64,000 nucleotides of DNA from Centropus unirufus (lineage: Eukaryota; Chordata; Aves; Cuculiformes; Centropidae), in the NCBI GenBank assembly GCA_013397695.1, contig VYZI01000146.1, positions 362,142 through 426,141 of the forward strand, written 5' to 3'. Positions 60,300-64,000 of the stretch are shown here, piece after piece. The position numbers and the translations under genes were made by a program. The notes under the pieces are model-generated. The model did not search any database, was not told the origin of the DNA, and was given only the letters and a program-made list of their open reading frames with translations. The number at the start of each line of letters is the position of its first letter. Position 1 is the stretch's first letter.

Positions 60300-61275
60300 T
60301 TATCACAGGATGACCTGAGTTGGAAGGGACCCACAAGGATCACCAAGTTCAGCTCCTGCCTCTGCATAGGACAGCCCAAACAATCACACCACAGGTCTGA
60401 GGGCATTGTCCAAATGCTTCTTGAATATTTTTAAACTTGGCACTGTGACTGCATCCCTGGGGAGCCTGTTCCAGCACTCCACCACCCTCTGAGTGAAGAA
60501 CCTTTTCCTAATATCCAACCTGAACCTCCCCTGGCCCATCTTACTGCCACCCCCTCAAGTCCTCTCGCTGGTCACCAGAGAGAATAGATCAGTGCCTGCT
60601 CCTCTTCCTTCCCTTCTGAGGAAGCAGTAAACTGGGATGAGGTCTCCCCTCAGTCTCCTCTTCTCCAGTCTGAACAGACCAAGTCACTTTAGCCACTCCT
60701 CATACTGCTTCCCCCCTAGACTCTTCACCAGCTTTGTGGCCTCCTCTGGACACTCTTCAGTAGCTTGATATCCTTTTTATACTGCGGCTTCCAAAACTGC
60801 ACATGATACTCGAGGTGGGGCTGCACCAGTGCGGAGTAGAGTGCTGGAAATACCATGTTTGATGCACCCCAGGACACCGCTGGCCCTCTTGGTTGCCAGG
60901 GCGCACTGCTGGCTCATGTCCAACTTGCCATCAACCAGAACTCCCAGATCTCTTTCCGCAGGGCTGCTCTCCAGCCTCTCGCACCCCAGTCTGGATGTGT
61001 ATCCAGGATTACCATGTCCCAGGTGAAAAACCTGGCACTTGCCCTTGTTAATCTTCACGTGGTTGGCGATTGCCCAGCTCTCCAATTAGTCCAGATCCCC
61101 CTGTGGGGCCTCTTTGCCCTCAGGAATGTCAACAGCTTCCCCCAGGTTTATGCAATCAGCAAACTTGGTTAGTAAACCTTAGAGTCTTGCGTTTAGGTCA
61201 TTTATGAACATTTTGAAGAGTGCTGGCCCTAAGACCCCTGCAGAACCTCACTAGTGACTGGTCAGTAACCCCATT
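60300..61275 (-). repeat. CR1 LINE, minus strand, ORF2 C-terminus plus 3' UTR
   Basis: The 3' end is at the left ('aggatgacctgagttggaag' read on the plus strand, the reverse of a CR1 end 'cttccaac...'). It is followed by 'ttccagcactccaccaccct' and 'gaagaaccttttcctaatat', typical of a reversed CR1 3' UTR. The right end stops in the RT region near 'cactagtgactggtcagtaa'. It is antisense to VPS41, from a different CR1 subfamily than the copies at 20-29 kb (its end is 'gggacccacaaggatca' type), and 5'-truncated. Confidence 0.93.
60777..61250 (-). pseudogene. CR1 ORF2 C-terminal remnant in intron 4
   Basis: Minus-strand translation gives the CR1 RT and thumb region: [20 protein letters not shown], then [20 protein letters not shown] and [20 protein letters not shown]. 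The catalytic FADD box near 61160 reads FADC, so the second aspartate is lost. There are in-frame stops (for example after the box and before LESWA) and a frame change near 60850 before the 'LYSALV...HLEY' part. Inactive; the endonuclease and most of the RT fingers are missing. Confidence 0.88.
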
Positions 61276-64000
61276 CAGTTTCTTCCTTTTAAAGGTAGTT
61301 CCTCAGTACAAGAGATGTCTGAGCATCAGTGATCTGAAGTCGAAACAGAAGGGGCAAACAGCATGTAGTACGTGCGTAGCTGTTGCTTTTTTTCTTTTTT
61401 TTTCTAAATAGTAAAAAAAAAAAAAGTAAAATATTTAATAATAATTAATTAATAGGCTCTCACTGTCTCACTCTCTGATTTATTTGCTGTCACCTCCTGT
61501 CACTTCCAAAAATGAAAAGTCCCTGAAAAGTAGAACTGCTTCTTTGACAGTTTAGGTAAATTAGGCTTTCTTCTAGATGGGCTGAGAGTATCATTTTGGA
61601 TTGGAAAGGCACACTTGGAGAAGGAGAATATTCAGTGCTTGGCTAGGTTTTTGTTTGGTTTTTTTTCCCAGTCATCTTAAAAGCATTGTCTGTGTCATAA
61701 TTCATTGGTGTTGATGTGTATAGAGCATCTAATTTACAGATGAAAATCTGAAGAGTTGGGGCTCTTTCCAACTCTGTTGTTCATCTTCCCTCTTAGAGCA
61801 AGTCTTGTGTTTTGAGAGGATTAGTTTAGTTATGGCAATAACTGAGGCTGTTTCTGTTTACAGATTAGTATTTTGCAGTTGGATTCTTCCATCTTCCACC
61901 ATGGTGCTAATAATACAAACATTAAAATGGTAGCCCTGGCTCCAGTGAGCTAAATGTTTGAACAGTGGGTTGGCTGGTCACATTGCTGTACATTGGAGTT
62001 TTGTGTGCTTGTTTGTGTGAATTTCAGGCAGATGGAAGCACATAAATAAATGAAAAAAATAGGTGTTTGTAGGACAGAGAATTTTTAAAAGATCTTCATT
62101 ACAATTCAAACTCTGTATACATGCAATTTACGTTGTTGCATAGATTCAGATTGATGTTTATGTAGCAGAAAAGATCTATGGATGTTTTTCTTCTTTATTT
62201 GAGTGTATGTATAGATAGAGACACAAACAAAAATGGGTAAATTTAGGAAAAGTTCCTGAAAAATCTTCTTAACGACCGTATGGAAACCCTGCTTAAGTGG
62301 GTTGTATTAGTGATGGGAACCTCTCAAAGTAAAATGAGCTTTACTGCAAGTATGATCGAACACTGCTTTGCTTTTCACACTCCTAATGTGTGTGTTGCTT
62401 GCCTGCTGTGGCTAAAAGGCATGAAGTCACAGGCAACTATTAAAACGTTTAGTTTCCTAGCTTGTAAATATTGCATTTCTCACAGAATTGGAGTGAAATC
62501 CTGTCTTATGTTTCTTGTTCATCCACTCCATATCCATTGGGATGCAGCATTTGTGAAAGAATCAATTATCCATTTGTTAGTCAGAGGAGCTTTACAAATT
62601 ATGCATTAAGCAGATTGATTTCTCAGGTTCACCATTGAGGGACTGGTACTATGAGGTGGGTTGATGATGAGTGTCAGGGGAGAAGGAGTTGCCACAAAGA
62701 ACACAATTAAAAGAAGCTTTTTGAGCGGTCGTGAATTTACTCCTAATTGAAGAGCTGACATAATCCATACTAAGTGCGTTTATTTCAAGCATTTTACATT
62801 AGGCAATTGATTATCACGAGGCACATTTGTTGGTAGATACTTCGTTTTCCTTTCCTTTAAATTTAGGATTTTGCAAAAGCCTGTGTTTAGATTTTTATGT
62901 GCAAGATGCCTGCTAGCTTTTTCTCTTTCTCCCTAAACTTTTCTTTCTTCCATTAAGGTAACATTTTTTTTGTTCTGTAGTGTCAGCTTGACATTATTGA
63001 TTTTGAACAGTCAAACTTAACTTACGTTGTCCAGAATTCCAAACATGTCTCCATCAGAAAGAAAACTGCAGCTAATGGGAATTCAGCTGAAGGCGTTCCT
63101 TCCTTCCCTGCCAGAACTTCCACACTTTATGAAATTCTGAAGCTGTTTCCAGGTTAATCATTTCAGTGTATTTCCCTCCTCAACCAACAGAATCCTCCTT
63201 TTTGCCAGGTTTGAATTATGTTGCTTTAGAAATACTGTGTGTGTTACTCTTATTTATACAGTATTGGAAGTATCATTGTGACCACAAAGAAATTGTGCAT
63301 TTCTACTTGCATGGACTAAAACTAGAGGTCATGATTAGGTTAAAAAAAGACCACCCAACGTAGTGCTAATTAACTGATTATTAGTAGTTTTCTCAACATC
63401 GTATATGCAGCTGCCTCTGGGTTAATGGCATGGGATCTAAGGTTAGAGATTCTCTTAATTGGGTAGCATTTATATGGATGATATGTTACTAATTTTTAGA
63501 ATGAGTCTGTGCCCTCAGATGGTTGTTGCAATTCTTTCTATTTTAAAACTACAATGCCTGTAAATTTAAGCAGGCTTTTCCCCCTGCCATTTAAAATATC
63601 CTCACAAGAGCCAGCTGACCAAACCACAGAACTTATCCTGGTTCCAGCTGTATCAAATGATGAGTCCTCCAGATTGTGATGAGTTAGTGACTACCTGCAT
63701 CCTCTTTAACCTTGAGTGATCCTTTGTCTTTTGTCGACCTGTAGAGGGAGGTGTTGCAGGGGAAGAGCATTTATTCTCTGTGCTGTAAAGCCCCGAATTT
63801 ATTTTCTTTTAGCAGCCAAATTAAACTCTTGAATGTATTAGCTGTAATAAAAGGAAAGAGTTGTAACTCCATGGCTGTGTTGATAATGTTTAATTAAAAA
63901 TAATGTTATCTGTGCTCCTCTTTGCTGAAATATCTAAATCACCCACACGGTCTTCTCAGGGTATAAAGAAAACTAAATTTGGGTAACTTTTCTGATTGGC

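Larger units (their letters stand above)
48808..64000 (+). other. VPS41: VPS41 intron 4 (5' part; no exon 5 found)
   Basis: At least 15.2 kb. I looked for the next expected residues (SPVKINQISL and the following GVCSEDGKVQVFG region) and found no exon encoding them, so exon 5 should lie beyond the right edge. The sequence is AT-rich. One CR1 on the minus strand (60300-61275) is the only repeat recognised. E-box-like CACGTG sites occur near 52142 and 52588 and inside the CR1. Confidence 0.75.

Noticed and set aside
1..64000. CRISPR arrays, bacterial operons, phage or plasmid functions
   Set aside because: No regularly spaced identical repeats, no dense ORFs and no ribosome-binding sites; intron-split VPS41 and CR1 LINEs show this is vertebrate nuclear DNA.

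Overview
This window is vertebrate nuclear DNA, most likely from a bird. It is AT-rich, with sparse intron-split coding sequence, no operons and no bacterial signals. The recognisable interspersed repeats are nearly all CR1 LINEs of the avian/sauropsid kind, with 3' ends reading 'cttccaacccaaaccattctatgatt'. Two very old MIR-like SINE relics are also present, and no primate or rodent SINE or L1 was seen. Low repeat density and CR1 dominance fit a bird better than a turtle or crocodile, but the species cannot be fixed from this sequence.

Only one protein-coding gene can be supported: the 5' part of VPS41, the HOPS-complex subunit, on the + strand. Four coding exons are visible at 28998-29018, 32772-32810, 45666-45773 and 48730-48807. 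They splice into 83 in-frame codons with GT/AG borders, and every junction is phase 0. The protein starts MAEAEPQ, passes through a strongly acidic segment, and enters the first strands of the N-terminal WD40 beta-propeller. Exon 5 was not found, so intron 4 runs off the right edge (more than 15 kb). A CpG-rich promoter lies just upstream, with GC boxes and an ACTACA-TTT-CCCA element of the ZNF143/SBS type about 50 bp before the ATG.

Layout: 1-1600 is intergenic, with a degenerate tandem repeat of about 170-190 bp. 1600-1935 holds two CR1 scraps in opposite orientation. 1936-20249 is intergenic with two MIR-like relics near 16.5 and 17.5 kb. 20250-22630 holds two CR1 copies, the second with a decayed, internally deleted ORF2. 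23590-23915 is an older CR1 tail. 23916-28339 is mostly featureless. 28340-28893 is a stack of CR1 3' ends directly upstream of the VPS41 promoter. 28998-64000 is VPS41, mostly intron, with a CR1 scrap in intron 1, a CpG-enriched segment in intron 2, and a minus-strand CR1 with broken ORF2 in intron 4.

Most open frames of 60-200 codons here are chance frames in AT-rich noncoding DNA. The least expected signals are: a 55-bp sequence shared, without gaps, downstream of the 3' ends of two CR1 copies 8 kb apart; the CR1 3' ends packed against the VPS41 promoter; the degenerate tandem array at the left edge; and an intronic CpG-enriched block carrying a CLEAR-like TCACGTGA core inside a lysosomal-tethering gene.
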